A DNA stretch of 64,000 bases from Mesonia oceanica (GTDB lineage: Bacteria > Bacteroidota > Bacteroidia > Flavobacteriales > Flavobacteriaceae). Position 1 is the first letter of the stretch; each line of letters opens with the position of its first letter. Below the pieces are notes generated by a model. That model had not been told where the DNA came from, did no database searches, and saw nothing but the letters and a program-made list of their open reading frames with translations. This document shows positions 7,808 to 17,493 of the stretch, piece by piece. The stretch lies in NCBI RefSeq assembly GCF_902499555.1, contig NZ_CABVMM010000004.1, positions 124,001-188,000 on the forward strand, read 5' to 3'. The translations under genes were made by a program, and so were the position numbers.

Positions 7808-8813
7808 GCTTTTCTTGAGAAGACTCTCTGAAATGTAATTGAGATTCTAAAATAATCTCCTTTTTATCTAAAGGATTTTTAGCATCAATTTCTTCTAAAA
7901 TAATTTCTAAAAGTGCCTCACCCATTTTTTGAATAGGTTGCTCAACTGCTGATATGGAAGGTGTAAAAAGTTTAAATAAAATATCATCATCATAAGAAAA
8001 AATCCCTTTAGAATGAAGATAAGCAGGAAATTGATCTTTCATAACTTCTAAACCCAACCGGCCTAAATAACCAGTAGTAAAGAATATCGCGTCAAAATTA
8101 TCTTCAGATAAACGTTTTTTAAGATTTTTCCTTCGAGCCTCAACTTCTTCTTCGATTAAATTAATAGAAAAAATATGTTCTTCTAAATTAAATTCCCGCA
8201 CAGCATCTTTATAAGCATTTATCCTAGCTAAAATCTGTGTTTGTTCAGAGTCTGGAGTTATAAGAAGAATATTGCGATAAGCATTTTGCTTTAAACACTT
8301 CATCACTTTTGTAGATGCTTGATAATTATCACTAATTACTTTATGGTTGGAAAGATCAGAAAAATAACGATCAAATAATACAATGGGAAATTGCTCTTTT
8401 TGAAGTTTTTCGATTTCGTCTTTAATCCCAGGGGAAGGAGCTATAATAAAACCATCTACTTTTCTGTCCCTAAACAGGCTGATTAGCTTTTTTGATTTTA
8501 CATCGTCATTATTATTGCTACAAAACAGTACTTGGTAACCTTTTTTATAGGCCAATTCTTCTATTACCCTGGCTAATTTTGAATAAATATCCTCCACAAT
8601 AACTACCAAAATCATTGATTTCCCGGTACGCAAACTTTTGGCTAAAGCATTAGGTCTATAATCTATTTCTTTACAATAGGCCTCTACTTTATCTATCATT
8701 CTTTTTGAAATCCCTTTTTCTCTACCTTTTCCATTCAGTATAAAAGAAATAGTAGCAATCGATACTTCCATTTCTTTGGCTATACTTTTAATAGTATGCT
8801 TTTTTCTTTTCAT
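7794..8813 (-). CDS. LacI-family transcriptional regulator
   Basis: The 339 residues have the LacI/GalR layout. The N-terminal helix-turn-helix and hinge run from TIKSIAKEMEVSIATISFIL to YRPNALAKSLRTGKS (about 7-66). A periplasmic-binding-protein-like effector domain follows, with the DGFIIAP and YDDDILFKLFTPSISAVEQP segments. Such proteins usually repress sugar-use genes until a ligand binds. No sugar transport or glycosidase gene lies in this window, so the target is probably elsewhere or the gene itself. It is convergent with, and overlaps by 14 nt, the DUF4268 gene. Confidence 0.9.
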   Translation of the reverse strand: MKRKKHTIKSIAKEMEVSIATISFILNGKGREKGISKRMIDKVEAYCKEIDYRPNALAKSLRTGKSMILVVIVEDIYSKLARVIEELAYKKGYQVLFCSNNNDDVKSKKLISLFRDRKVDGFIIAPSPGIKDEIEKLQKEQFPIVLFDRYFSDLSNHKVISDNYQASTKVMKCLKQNAYRNILLITPDSEQTQILARINAYKDAVREFNLEEHIFSINLIEEEVEARRKNLKKRLSEDNFDAIFFTTGYLGRLGLEVMKDQFPAYLHSKGIFSYDDDILFKLFTPSISAVEQPIQKMGEALLEIILEEIDAKNPLDKKEIILESQLHFRESSQEKLKLQ

Positions 8814-8942
8814 AAAGATTTCAATTTTATAACTATAGGTGAATTTCTACATAAGCAAGCATACGTAGCATCCCACAATAATACATTTTCAGATTTTAAA
8901 ATTCACCAGCCAAGTAATTCTATAGGATTTCTGCTCTAGAAT

Positions 8943-8974
8943 AAAAAAGCCACCAAGATTTGGTGACTTTTTTT
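8943..8974 (-). terminator. Terminator of trxB
   Basis: A hairpin (CACCAA-GAT-TTGGTG, with one mismatch below it and A/T runs outside) lies just downstream of the trxB stop on the minus strand. Confidence 0.75.
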
Positions 8975-8992
8975 GAATTTAAATTTTATTCC

Positions 8993-9964
8993 TTAAGCAG
9001 AAACTTCTTCTTCGCTTTCTACAGTAGCTAAGTAACGCTCTGCATCTAAGGCTGCCATACAGCCGGTTCCTGCTGCTGTTACTGCCTGTCTGTATTCTTT
9101 ATCTTGTACATCTCCGCTTGCAAAAACTCCGGGGATATTGGTTTTGGTAGATTTACCTTTAGTAATTAAATAACCATCATCATGCATATCTAACTGACCT
9201 TTAAAAATATCTGTATTTGGTTTATGCCCGATGGCAATAAAAAGACCAGTAATACTAATATCTTCTTTCTCTCCAGTTTCATTATTCACGATACGAAGTC
9301 CTTCTACTACTTGGTCTCCTAAAACTTCATCAACTTCAGAATTATAGCGTAAATCTATATTTTTAGTACTAGTTACACGATGTTGCATAGCTTTAGACGC
9401 CCTCATTTCATCTTTTCTTACCAACATCGTCACTTTTGAACAGATATTTGCTAAGTAAGTAGCTTCTTCTGCAGCAGTGTCTCCACCACCAACAATGGCG
9501 ACTTCTTGACCTTTATAAAAGAAACCATCGCAAACCGCACAGGCTGAAACCCCTCCTCCACGTAAACGCTGTTCACTAGGTAATCCCAAATACTTAGCAG
9601 TTGCACCGGTAGAAATAATTATGGTTTCTGCTTCTACCCACTTCGAGTTATCAATACATGCTTTATGAATACCGCCTACTTCTTTTGCAAAGTCAACTTC
9701 AGTAACCATTCCTATTCTTACATCGGTACCAAAACGTTCTGCTTGCTGTTGAAGTTGAACCATCATTGTAGGTCCATCGATTCCTTCTGGATAACCTGGA
9801 AAGTTATCTACTTCAGTAGTGGTAGTTAGTTGCCCGCCAGGCTCCATCCCAGTGTACATTACCGGTTTTAAATCTGCCCTAGAAGCATAAATCGCCGCTG
9901 TATATCCTGCAGGTCCAGAACCAATAATTAAACATTTTATTCTTTCTATTTTATCTTCTGCCAT
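8993..9964 (-). CDS. trxB: Thioredoxin-disulfide reductase
   Basis: This flavoenzyme reduces thioredoxin with NADPH in the cytoplasm. Of its 323 residues, GSGPAG (15-20) binds FAD, the redox-active pair is Cys142/Cys145 in ACAVCDG, and VAIVGGGDTAAEEA is the NADPH-binding fold. The C-terminal GVFASGDV motif contacts FAD. This is the low-molecular-weight bacterial type, at normal length. The acidic tail (VESEEEVSA) is unremarkable. It is a single gene with a downstream hairpin; TACTTTTA about 25 nt before the start is a possible -7 box. Confidence 0.95.
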   Translation of the reverse strand: MAEDKIERIKCLIIGSGPAGYTAAIYASRADLKPVMYTGMEPGGQLTTTTEVDNFPGYPEGIDGPTMMVQLQQQAERFGTDVRIGMVTEVDFAKEVGGIHKACIDNSKWVEAETIIISTGATAKYLGLPSEQRLRGGGVSACAVCDGFFYKGQEVAIVGGGDTAAEEATYLANICSKVTMLVRKDEMRASKAMQHRVTSTKNIDLRYNSEVDEVLGDQVVEGLRIVNNETGEKEDISITGLFIAIGHKPNTDIFKGQLDMHDDGYLITKGKSTKTNIPGVFASGDVQDKEYRQAVTAAGTGCMAALDAERYLATVESEEEVSA

Positions 9965-10061
9965 AATTTTCTATTTAAAGAATTGTAAAAGTAGTAAGTT
10001 TCTTAAAAAACTTCCAACAAAAGTTATGAAGAGTTTTGATTTAAGTATAAATAAAAGACAT

Positions 10062-10092
10062 AAAAAAAGCTGCCAAAATATGGCAGCTTTTT
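10062..10092 (-). terminator. Terminator of the SusC/D operon
   Basis: A perfect 12-bp stem (AAAAAGCTGCCA / TGGCAGCTTTTT, loop AAATA) lies about 20 nt after the last gene of the operon on the minus strand. Confidence 0.85.
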
Positions 10093-10114
10093 ATGAAAAA
10101 GTATAATAAAATTA

Positions 10115-11443
10115 TTAATACAGAATACCATTTGTACCTATACTAATAGAAGAATCCTCATTACTAATTAAATAAAATACAGGACCTCCATTATAAAATG
10201 TTCCAGTAGGAGCAACTCTCAAACCTTGACTATTAAATAATACATCATGGAATCCATCTAACGTATTACCAAAAGATTCCCCTGTAGCATTTTGCCAACC
10301 ACCATCTTGTAAAGTTAAGGTTCCGGTAGAATCATCTACACTATAATTACTAATCAACCTATTTGGTCTTGTATCATTTCCGGCGTCATCAAGAAAGATA
10401 TATTGTATGAAACCAAAATCAGGTACAATGAAAAAACCATATAATTCAAGACCTGTTTCAGCTGAAGCTAGTTCTCTTGCTTCAAGAAATATATCAATAA
10501 AAGCATCTGAAGATTCATTTATTGGATGGCCAGAAGCAGCAAGTGCGCCAAAATAGTAATCATTTACTACATCACTAACAAGTATAGGATCACCTAAAAT
10601 AATTTTTACATAATCACCGTTTTCAAGTTCAGAAATAAACCAATTATTTTCTGAATCATAAACTAAATCTGTAACTAACTTATCACCAACAGGAATTGGT
10701 TTTATAACTTTTAAATTCTCTTCTTTGTAACCTACACCAAAAGATAAATCAGTACTGTCTATATTTGTTGCATATCTAGTAGCAGGACTAAATGCTAAAT
10801 CATAAACATTAATTTCTCCATTATTGCTAATTTCTAATTGCAATTCTCCTGATGATTGTAATATAACTTCTGTTTCTATATTTTCTGAAATATTTTCCCA
10901 ATCTTCCGCAGTAGCTTTTTGAAAACGAATTTCAATTTGAAATCTGTTAGATCTAAAAATTAAATCTTCTCCTTCTTGACCGTAGTAAAGGAACTCAAAA
11001 TCCCCTTTATATCCCTTACCTGTTAAAGAAGAAGAAGGAGCATTATTTGCATCGGAAAGATCATGAATATAATTTTTTGTTGAAAATGATAACTTTATGG
11101 TAGAACCTAATTTTATATTATATTCACTTTCATTTGGCGTTAATGTCTGATTAGAAAAATCTGACACCATAACTACATGTGAATTATCTACAAAATCAAA
11201 TATAAAAGTCCATCCTCCCAACTGTTGATCATTATTGGTATATCGAGGATCATCAGTGAAATATGTCATCTTCCATCCATATTCAGAAGATTGTAAAAGC
11301 TCACTCAGTTCTTTTTCTTGTTCATTTAATCTCTCTGTTGAGTCTTTTTCAAAAATATCTTCAGGATCATTATTGTCCTCACAGGATATAAGGAAAAAAA
11401 CTAACGGTAAGAGAATAAAAGTATATTTATATATATATTTCAT
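10115..11443 (-). CDS. DUF4302-type lipoprotein of the SusC/D operon
   Basis: This is a predicted surface or periplasmic lipoprotein of 442 residues. From the ATG at 11443 it has an ideal lipoprotein signal (MKYIYKYTFILLPLVFFLISC, Cys21) followed by the acidic DNNDPED stretch common to surface-exported Bacteroidetes lipoproteins. The open frame extends to 11476, but that start overlaps the previous gene and adds 11 residues before the signal. The body (SSEYGWKMTYF, GGWTFIFDF, then YNIKLGSTIKLSF) resembles DUF4302, a family repeatedly found after a SusC, SusD and metallohydrolase trio. It is the last gene of that operon. A substrate-binding role is likely but unproven. Confidence 0.8.
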   Translation of the reverse strand: MKYIYKYTFILLPLVFFLISCEDNNDPEDIFEKDSTERLNEQEKELSELLQSSEYGWKMTYFTDDPRYTNNDQQLGGWTFIFDFVDNSHVVMVSDFSNQTLTPNESEYNIKLGSTIKLSFSTKNYIHDLSDANNAPSSSLTGKGYKGDFEFLYYGQEGEDLIFRSNRFQIEIRFQKATAEDWENISENIETEVILQSSGELQLEISNNGEINVYDLAFSPATRYATNIDSTDLSFGVGYKEENLKVIKPIPVGDKLVTDLVYDSENNWFISELENGDYVKIILGDPILVSDVVNDYYFGALAASGHPINESSDAFIDIFLEARELASAETGLELYGFFIVPDFGFIQYIFLDDAGNDTRPNRLISNYSVDDSTGTLTLQDGGWQNATGESFGNTLDGFHDVLFNSQGLRVAPTGTFYNGGPVFYLISNEDSSISIGTNGILY

Positions 11444-11462
11444 TGTACTTTTTTTAATATTA

Positions 11463-12314
11463 TTAAATAACTTCATCAGTATGTTCTTGAACTATGGCTT
11501 GTAGCTCATAAACATCAATACCAAATGCTTGATTAAAATATTCTGCCATCATAGATTCTTTAGCTCTAATATCTTGTCTAGCTTGTGGATTTGATATATT
11601 ATCAATAAAATCATTCCACCCATCATTATCATATTTTAAGAAAGTGGCAACCATTTCAGCAAAATCTTCTATTATTGAAGAACTAGCGTATGCAGTTACA
11701 AATCCCTCTTCATTAGCAGCTGAATCTGTCTCTTCATACCAGTTAGGATTATAGCTGGTAGGTGTTATTTCTCCAAAAGCTTGTTCGTTAAAAGGCTTTG
11801 TTTGATTTAATATATGTGTATATTCATGTTGAATAGTATTTAAAAATCTTTGAATATTTTCTCTACTACTATAGTCTATAAAATCAACATTAAATAACAC
11901 TATTTTTTTTCCACCTTCTGCAAAACCTAAGGTTATAGTACCTTCTGGATTTGTATTAAACCCGCCAGAAAGAGCTAATTGTCTTGGTGCAATATTTTTT
12001 ACAAAATCTTCACCTCCAACTTCTGTATAGCTATCTATCCAAATATGTTTCACCACCTCTAAAGCAGGCTGAACATTTTCTTTAGTTGCAGGATATAAAT
12101 ATCGCTCAATAGAAAATTCATATTCGCTCCACTCATATATAACTTCTATGTTATAAGGATTTACATATTCCTGTCTTATCCATTGATCTAACTCAGATAA
12201 TTCTGGAGTTGCAGTATCTAAAATACTTTTATCATTTATTTCATCATCTTCACTACAGCTAATGAAAGCTGTAATAGATAACAGTAATAATATTTTATAC
12301 ATGTTAATTTTCAT
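11463..12314 (-). CDS. Zinc metallohydrolase lipoprotein associated with SusC/D import
   Basis: The 283 residues start with a lipoprotein signal (lipobox FISC, Cys20) and carry a zincin motif, HEYTH at 163-167, in a helix (TIQHEYTHILNQ). Downstream, EEGFVTAYASSSIIEDFAEMVATF includes a glutamate that could be the third zinc ligand (IIEDFAEM). This matches the lipoproteins called substrate import-associated zinc metallohydrolases. They are encoded next to SusC/SusD pairs and are thought to process the imported substrate at the cell surface. The substrate is unknown. The gene lies 11 nt after susD and is clearly cotranscribed. Confidence 0.85.
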   Translation of the reverse strand: MKINMYKILLLLSITAFISCSEDDEINDKSILDTATPELSELDQWIRQEYVNPYNIEVIYEWSEYEFSIERYLYPATKENVQPALEVVKHIWIDSYTEVGGEDFVKNIAPRQLALSGGFNTNPEGTITLGFAEGGKKIVLFNVDFIDYSSRENIQRFLNTIQHEYTHILNQTKPFNEQAFGEITPTSYNPNWYEETDSAANEEGFVTAYASSSIIEDFAEMVATFLKYDNDGWNDFIDNISNPQARQDIRAKESMMAEYFNQAFGIDVYELQAIVQEHTDEVI

Positions 12315-12325
12315 AATAATTTATT

Positions 12326-13807
12326 TTATCTTGGGTTTTGTTGTAATCCGAACGATACTGCACTAGGCGGAATCTGTAACAGCCTTCTGTTATCATTGTC
12401 TGTTAAAATATCAGTTGGCTTATCTATAAAATCGTGAGTAACTGGAATATGGAAACGTTTTATATCAAACCAACGTAATCCTTCCATATAAAATTCTCTT
12501 CTTCTCATTTCTGCTATAAATTTAACAAAAGATGCTTGATTTTCAGTAAGTGAGTAATAAGGATTATACTCTTCAGCATTTGGATATTCATTTAAAATAT
12601 CCTCTTCAGTTAATTGATCTGTAACAGGATTATAATTTCTTGTTTTATTAGACAAAAACGCATTAATATCTTGAACAGCAGCCGCAAAATCATTTTTCAT
12701 AGCATATGCTTCTGCTCTTGCTAACAAACTTTCATCGTGAGTTAATAATGCTACAGAAGTTCTTCTATAACCAATACCCGCAGTGATATCTGTATATTCA
12801 AAAATAAAATCATATTTATTTATAGTATTGGTTAAACCACCATTAGAAAAGAAAACTACTTGATACGCCCAGTCTTTTCCATAGGGGTTAGATGCATCAA
12901 ATAATTCTTCTTTTTTATTTTCTGTTAATCCAAATCTATTAATTGCAAAATCTTCATATATATTAGATACAGGAACAACTATAAGTAGATTTGAAGGCTC
13001 ACTTGGGCTCATAACCTCAGCTCCTATTTGACTAATTTGTAAATTATCTACATAGTATTCCCAATCTCTTATTCTCTCATCAGCATTATTTAAAATTTCA
13101 GAAGAATATTCGATCACTTTATCCCAGTCTCCTTTATACAAATAAAATCTGGAAGCAAAAGCAAAACCTGCTGCCGGAGTAAAATGATAGTCTGGTTGAG
13201 AATAATCATTTTCCAATAAAGGTAACCCTTCTTCTATATCCTTCTCAATCAAATTATAAACTTCTTCTACTGTAGCTCTTGAATATTGCTTTATTGCTTC
13301 AGTTTCTGGTTCTAAAACATATGGAATTGCTAAATTAGATGCTGCTGTTTGAGGATCGTAATGTTCACCCCAAATATTTGCAAGCATAAAATGACCATAA
13401 GCTCTTGCTAATAAACCCTCTCCTTTTTCACCACTTAAATCTGATTCTCCACCTTCTAATTCAGATATAGATGCTAATGCTTGGTTAGCTTGAGCAATCG
13501 CTGAATAAGTCTCTGACCAAAAACCAATAGGAGTATCCTGTTGATCATTGATTACCGGTTCCCAAGAATAGGATTTTAAATAATCATCTGTTGTTTCCTC
13601 TAAATTTCCTTTATCACCATAGTTATCTGTCATTGGTTCTAAAAATGGTGCGTATGCGTTAGTAGGATAAGCCCCAACTAATAGTTCTTTTATTTTTTCT
13701 TCACTATCAATTACGGTACGATTATCTGGAGTTTCTGAGAGATAATCTTCGCAAGATGTCAGAAGTATCAGTCCAATTAATGGAAAAATTAATTTTATGT
13801 TTTTCAT
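12326..13807 (-). CDS. SusD/RagB-family nutrient-binding lipoprotein
   Basis: This surface lipoprotein of 493 residues forms the lid of the SusC-type pore and binds the substrate. The signal peptide ends in LTSC (Cys19). TPR-like helices follow (ARAYGHFMLANIWGEHY, a typical SusD motif near 140), and the C-terminal region holds the conserved FIAEMRRREFYMEGLRWFDIKR motif. It sits 19 nt downstream of susC. No glycoside hydrolase or other carbohydrate enzyme is nearby, so a peptide or another non-sugar ligand is as plausible as a glycan. Confidence 0.93.
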   Translation of the reverse strand: MKNIKLIFPLIGLILLTSCEDYLSETPDNRTVIDSEEKIKELLVGAYPTNAYAPFLEPMTDNYGDKGNLEETTDDYLKSYSWEPVINDQQDTPIGFWSETYSAIAQANQALASISELEGGESDLSGEKGEGLLARAYGHFMLANIWGEHYDPQTAASNLAIPYVLEPETEAIKQYSRATVEEVYNLIEKDIEEGLPLLENDYSQPDYHFTPAAGFAFASRFYLYKGDWDKVIEYSSEILNNADERIRDWEYYVDNLQISQIGAEVMSPSEPSNLLIVVPVSNIYEDFAINRFGLTENKKEELFDASNPYGKDWAYQVVFFSNGGLTNTINKYDFIFEYTDITAGIGYRRTSVALLTHDESLLARAEAYAMKNDFAAAVQDINAFLSNKTRNYNPVTDQLTEEDILNEYPNAEEYNPYYSLTENQASFVKFIAEMRRREFYMEGLRWFDIKRFHIPVTHDFIDKPTDILTDNDNRRLLQIPPSAVSFGLQQNPR

Positions 13808-13826
13808 ATTTTTATTTCAATTTTTT

Positions 13827-16800
13827 TTAAATACTTAAATTTAAGCTCAGTGTATATTGTTTTAAAATAGGATAAGCTACACCTCCAGAAAGGAAAAACT
13901 CTGGATCTTGACCGTTCAATTTATCATCAGAATAAATTAAAAATGGGTTTGTAGTTAATAACTTCAATGAAAATGTATTTACTCCTAATTTATCTAACAA
14001 TTCTGATGGGAAGTTATATGATAGAGAAATATTTTTCATCCTAACAAATCCTCCGTCTGCAACTCGTTGCGTAGAATAGTTGTATGCATTATAAGCTCTG
14101 TTTAAGTTCGGATTTTGTTCAACTAAACGTCTGTCCGCTATTACAGGAATATTGGTACTATTTTCGTCGCCCGGCAATAACCAACGGTTTGCATAATCCT
14201 TAGTAAATACATCTAAATCTGAATAAGTACTACTATAAGTAGGCTTTAAACGAATTTTATTACCCCAAGATGATGATATAAAGAAATTTAAACTCCAATT
14301 TTTATAATTAAAAGTATTAGATAATCCGGCAGAATGATTAGGTTCTACAGAACCTTCATATATTAAATAATCTGTAATATTCTCATTATCCTGAAAATTA
14401 GCACCTGTAATTTTATTATTACCTGGAATATTAAATGTTGGAAGACCTTGACTATTTAGCCCCTCAAAATCAAAAGAGAATAAAGAGTTTCTAGGATAGC
14501 CAATTACATTACCACCAGTTAAATCAACTAAATCCAAAACATCTGGTCTATCTTGAAGTTTAGTAATTTCTTGATCGAATACAGAAAAATTCACAGTAGT
14601 ATTCCAACTAAAATTATCAGTTTGAATATTAGTAGTGTTCAAAGATATCTCAAGACCTTCTGTTGTCATATCAGCATTATTTATTGCTTTAACATATTGT
14701 CCACCTATACCAGAAGTTGTAACATAATCTATCAAATCAAAACCTTTTCTTCTATAAACGTCAGTACTTATATTAACTCTGTTTTTAAACAAACCAATAT
14801 CTAAACCAATATTTGTTTCATATTGTTTTTCCCAAGTTAAGTCATTATTCTGAAGATCAGTAATATTCAAAACATTTTCACGTTGAGAAACTAACTTTCT
14901 AAATATAACATCACTTTGAAATATCGCCAAAGAATTAGTCGCAGGACCTGCTGTTGCTGTCAAACCATATGATGGTCTAAGTTGTAAATTACTAATAATT
15001 GATGAGTCATCCAAAAAGTCCTCATTAGTAATGTTCCATTTACCGGAAACAGACCAAGTAGGTAACCATCTTGAACTATTAGATCTACCTTGTCTATTAG
15101 ACCCATCATAACGCCCTGTAGCCGCAAAAACATACCTATTATCGTAAGCATATGTTGCTTTACCAAAGAAACTTACAGTTCTCTCTCTCTCTACATTTTT
15201 ACCAAAATACTGACCACTTTCACCGATATATTTATCAAAAAAGTCTGGATCTAAATTTGGAACATATCCACGATTATATTGTATTCCATATCCCTCAAAA
15301 TACGTTTGAGTTCTATCTACATACCTTAAATCTTGTCCTACAAAAACAATTAAATCATGAATATCATTGAATTTTGTTTTATAATTCAAAGTATTTCTTA
15401 GATAATAGCTTTCTAAAGTATTATCTCTCTTAATATAAATCCCTCCATAAGGCAAAACTGATCTTGGTTGAGCAGTAGGATCTGCAGGATCTTCATAAAG
15501 AAACGGGTTATTATCTCGAATAATAGTAGTACCCATAGAACGATAAGCTTCAGCTGCATTTGCGTCTTCTGTAACATTATGCTCATTAGTACTTTTAACA
15601 TATCGACCTGATGCTGTTAAATTATAAGTAATTTTATCTGTAATATCATAATCCGCATTTATTTGAAATAAAAAGTCAAGAACTTCAAGATCTATATAAT
15701 TATTTCTTAATTCATTGATTATGTTAAAGTCAGAATAGTTATCCCAAACATATTCTAAATTACCATTATTATCATATGGTCGTATGGTTCTGTTTGTATT
15801 TAATGCATAACTAAATGGGTTAATATCAAAATCTCTACTTACCGTACCACTAACTACATTATCAGACTGCGCATATGTACCTGGCGCATCTTGTGTTCTT
15901 CTTGAAGCTTTAGAAGATAAGGTTAAATTAAATCTATCAGAAAAATTAAAAGTATTCTTAAAATTAGTTGTTAACCTAGTTACTCCATCAGCAATTGTAA
16001 GGCCTGGATCATTGTAAAAACTTACAGAAGCATAGTATTGATTGCTTTTACCACCTCCCCTAAAACTTAAAGAATGGTTTTGAGTTAAAGATTGTTCAAA
16101 TAAAGTATTAAACCAATCAGTATTAGCCATTTCATATTGCTGTAAATATCTATTTCTATATTCTGGTTTATTGGTTACTTCAAAACCATTATCAGAGTAT
16201 GCAGATCTATAATCGTTCGATATAAAATTATTAATCTTATTATACATTCCGTAATAAACACCTCCAGATCTAGATTGAACTACACCAGCTTGTGTTAAAA
16301 ACCCTTTTTGCTCTAATTCTTTGAATATACTCATTGTTTCTTGTGAATCAAGTATATCATATTGCGAGTAAGTAGGGGTAGCCCTAACAGTCTGCTCTAA
16401 AGTATAGGTAATAGTAGTTGGAGTTTCTTTTAAACCTGATTTAGTAGTAATAACCACCACTCCATTTAATGCTCTAGCACCGTATAAAGCGGTAGCTGAT
16501 GCATCTTTTAAAATTTCAATATTCTTAATATCATTTGCATTTAAACCAGCAATTGAAGAACCTATCAATGTAGTAGCATCTCCAGAAGCTAATTGAGAAA
16601 AGTCAAGATTAATTATATCTTCCTGTACTACTCCATCAATTACAAATAAAGGCTTTGTATCTCCAAAAATTGAAGACGCCCCTCTAATTGAGATTTTCGG
16701 AGCAGCTCCAAATGTTCCAGTTACGTTTTGAACATTAACACCAGCAGCTTTATTCTCCAACATTCTAGAAACATCCACGACACCATCAACTTTTAAAGTT

Positions 16801-17183
16801 TTAGCATCAATTGTTGAGTTAGCACCTGTAAACAAACGTTTTTCTACATTATCAAAACCAGTAATTACCACTTCATCTAATGTTGAAACATCTGTCTTTA
16901 AAGATATTTGATATTCATTTTTAGCATCTACCGGAACTTCTTTTGTAGCCATTCCTATAGCAGAAATCACTAAAATATCTCCGCTACTTGCTTCAATGGT
17001 AAACTCCCCATCAAAATTAGTATAAGTACCTTGTTGAGGATTATCTTTTAAGGTGACATTTGCAGAAGGTAAAGGCATACCTTGGTCATCGCTAACCACT
17101 CCCGTTATTGTTTTTTGCTGTGCGAACACTGAAAATCCGCATAAAAGAAATAATAAAGAAGCTAGTAATTTTTCTTTAATCAT
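13827..17183 (-). CDS. SusC/RagA-family TonB-dependent outer-membrane transporter
   Basis: This is a 1118-residue outer-membrane importer driven by TonB/ExbBD. In order it has a signal peptide (to about residue 22, ending VFAQ), a carboxypeptidase-regulatory-like domain (ITGVVSDDQGMPLPSANVTL, about 26-95), a TonB box region (DEVVITG, about 103-109), a plug with the SusC signatures KISIRGASSI, PLFVIDGV and LKDASATALYGARALNGVV, and a 22-strand barrel ending in TLSLNLSI. It forms a pedal-bin complex with SusD from the next gene. I find no ECF sigma/anti-sigma pair beside it. A good promoter lies about 40-70 nt upstream. Confidence 0.95.
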   Translation of the reverse strand: MIKEKLLASLLFLLCGFSVFAQQKTITGVVSDDQGMPLPSANVTLKDNPQQGTYTNFDGEFTIEASSGDILVISAIGMATKEVPVDAKNEYQISLKTDVSTLDEVVITGFDNVEKRLFTGANSTIDAKTLKVDGVVDVSRMLENKAAGVNVQNVTGTFGAAPKISIRGASSIFGDTKPLFVIDGVVQEDIINLDFSQLASGDATTLIGSSIAGLNANDIKNIEILKDASATALYGARALNGVVVITTKSGLKETPTTITYTLEQTVRATPTYSQYDILDSQETMSIFKELEQKGFLTQAGVVQSRSGGVYYGMYNKINNFISNDYRSAYSDNGFEVTNKPEYRNRYLQQYEMANTDWFNTLFEQSLTQNHSLSFRGGGKSNQYYASVSFYNDPGLTIADGVTRLTTNFKNTFNFSDRFNLTLSSKASRRTQDAPGTYAQSDNVVSGTVSRDFDINPFSYALNTNRTIRPYDNNGNLEYVWDNYSDFNIINELRNNYIDLEVLDFLFQINADYDITDKITYNLTASGRYVKSTNEHNVTEDANAAEAYRSMGTTIIRDNNPFLYEDPADPTAQPRSVLPYGGIYIKRDNTLESYYLRNTLNYKTKFNDIHDLIVFVGQDLRYVDRTQTYFEGYGIQYNRGYVPNLDPDFFDKYIGESGQYFGKNVERERTVSFFGKATYAYDNRYVFAATGRYDGSNRQGRSNSSRWLPTWSVSGKWNITNEDFLDDSSIISNLQLRPSYGLTATAGPATNSLAIFQSDVIFRKLVSQRENVLNITDLQNNDLTWEKQYETNIGLDIGLFKNRVNISTDVYRRKGFDLIDYVTTSGIGGQYVKAINNADMTTEGLEISLNTTNIQTDNFSWNTTVNFSVFDQEITKLQDRPDVLDLVDLTGGNVIGYPRNSLFSFDFEGLNSQGLPTFNIPGNNKITGANFQDNENITDYLIYEGSVEPNHSAGLSNTFNYKNWSLNFFISSSWGNKIRLKPTYSSTYSDLDVFTKDYANRWLLPGDENSTNIPVIADRRLVEQNPNLNRAYNAYNYSTQRVADGGFVRMKNISLSYNFPSELLDKLGVNTFSLKLLTTNPFLIYSDDKLNGQDPEFFLSGGVAYPILKQYTLSLNLSI

Positions 17184-17226
17184 GTGAAACTTTTATTTAA
17201 ACGTTAATAATACTTTAAAAATTTGC

Positions 17227-17256
17227 TAAAAATAGCCAACTTTTTCAATGTACCAA
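17227..17256 (-). promoter_or_regulatory. Promoter of the SusC/D operon
   Basis: On the minus strand a TTG (17256-17254) is followed after 19 nt by TATTTTTA (17234-17227), close to the Bacteroidetes consensus TTG-N17-23-TAnnTTTG. The predicted leader is about 35-40 nt. Confidence 0.6.
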
Positions 17257-17445
17257 AATAATACTCTTCAATTTATAACCTCCATGCTAATATTAACAAC
17301 ATACACTATAAAATCATTAAAAAACAAATCAATAACCCTGCCAATAAACAACAATATATCTATTAATTTAACTTAAATACTAAAAATACAATAAATATCA
17401 TAAGTTTTAAACATTTTTAAAATTATCCTTTTACTAATCATTTTG

Positions 17446-17475
17446 TTTGTTCATTTTATTATTTTGTTAAATTTG
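17446..17475 (+). promoter_or_regulatory. Promoter of the tryptophan dioxygenase gene
   Basis: TTTG (17446-17449), an 18-nt spacer and TAAATTTG (17468-17475) match the Bacteroidetes consensus at both elements. The start codon lies 18 nt after the -7 box. Confidence 0.7.
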
Positions 17476-17493
17476 CTACAAATACATTTATAA

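Larger units (their letters stand above)
17184..17493. other. 310-bp divergent intergenic region
   Basis: This AT-rich spacer separates the SusC operon from kynA. It holds one promoter for each side (17227-17256 minus, 17446-17475 plus). Between them, about 17260-17440 is nearly pure A/T with short AACAA repeats. I see no ORF, RNA gene or strong hairpin there. Confidence 0.6.

Noticed and set aside
15152..15370. Small frames antisense to susC (also 14553-14804)
   Set aside because: Shadow frames inside a strongly supported TonB-dependent transporter gene; no start signal or domain.
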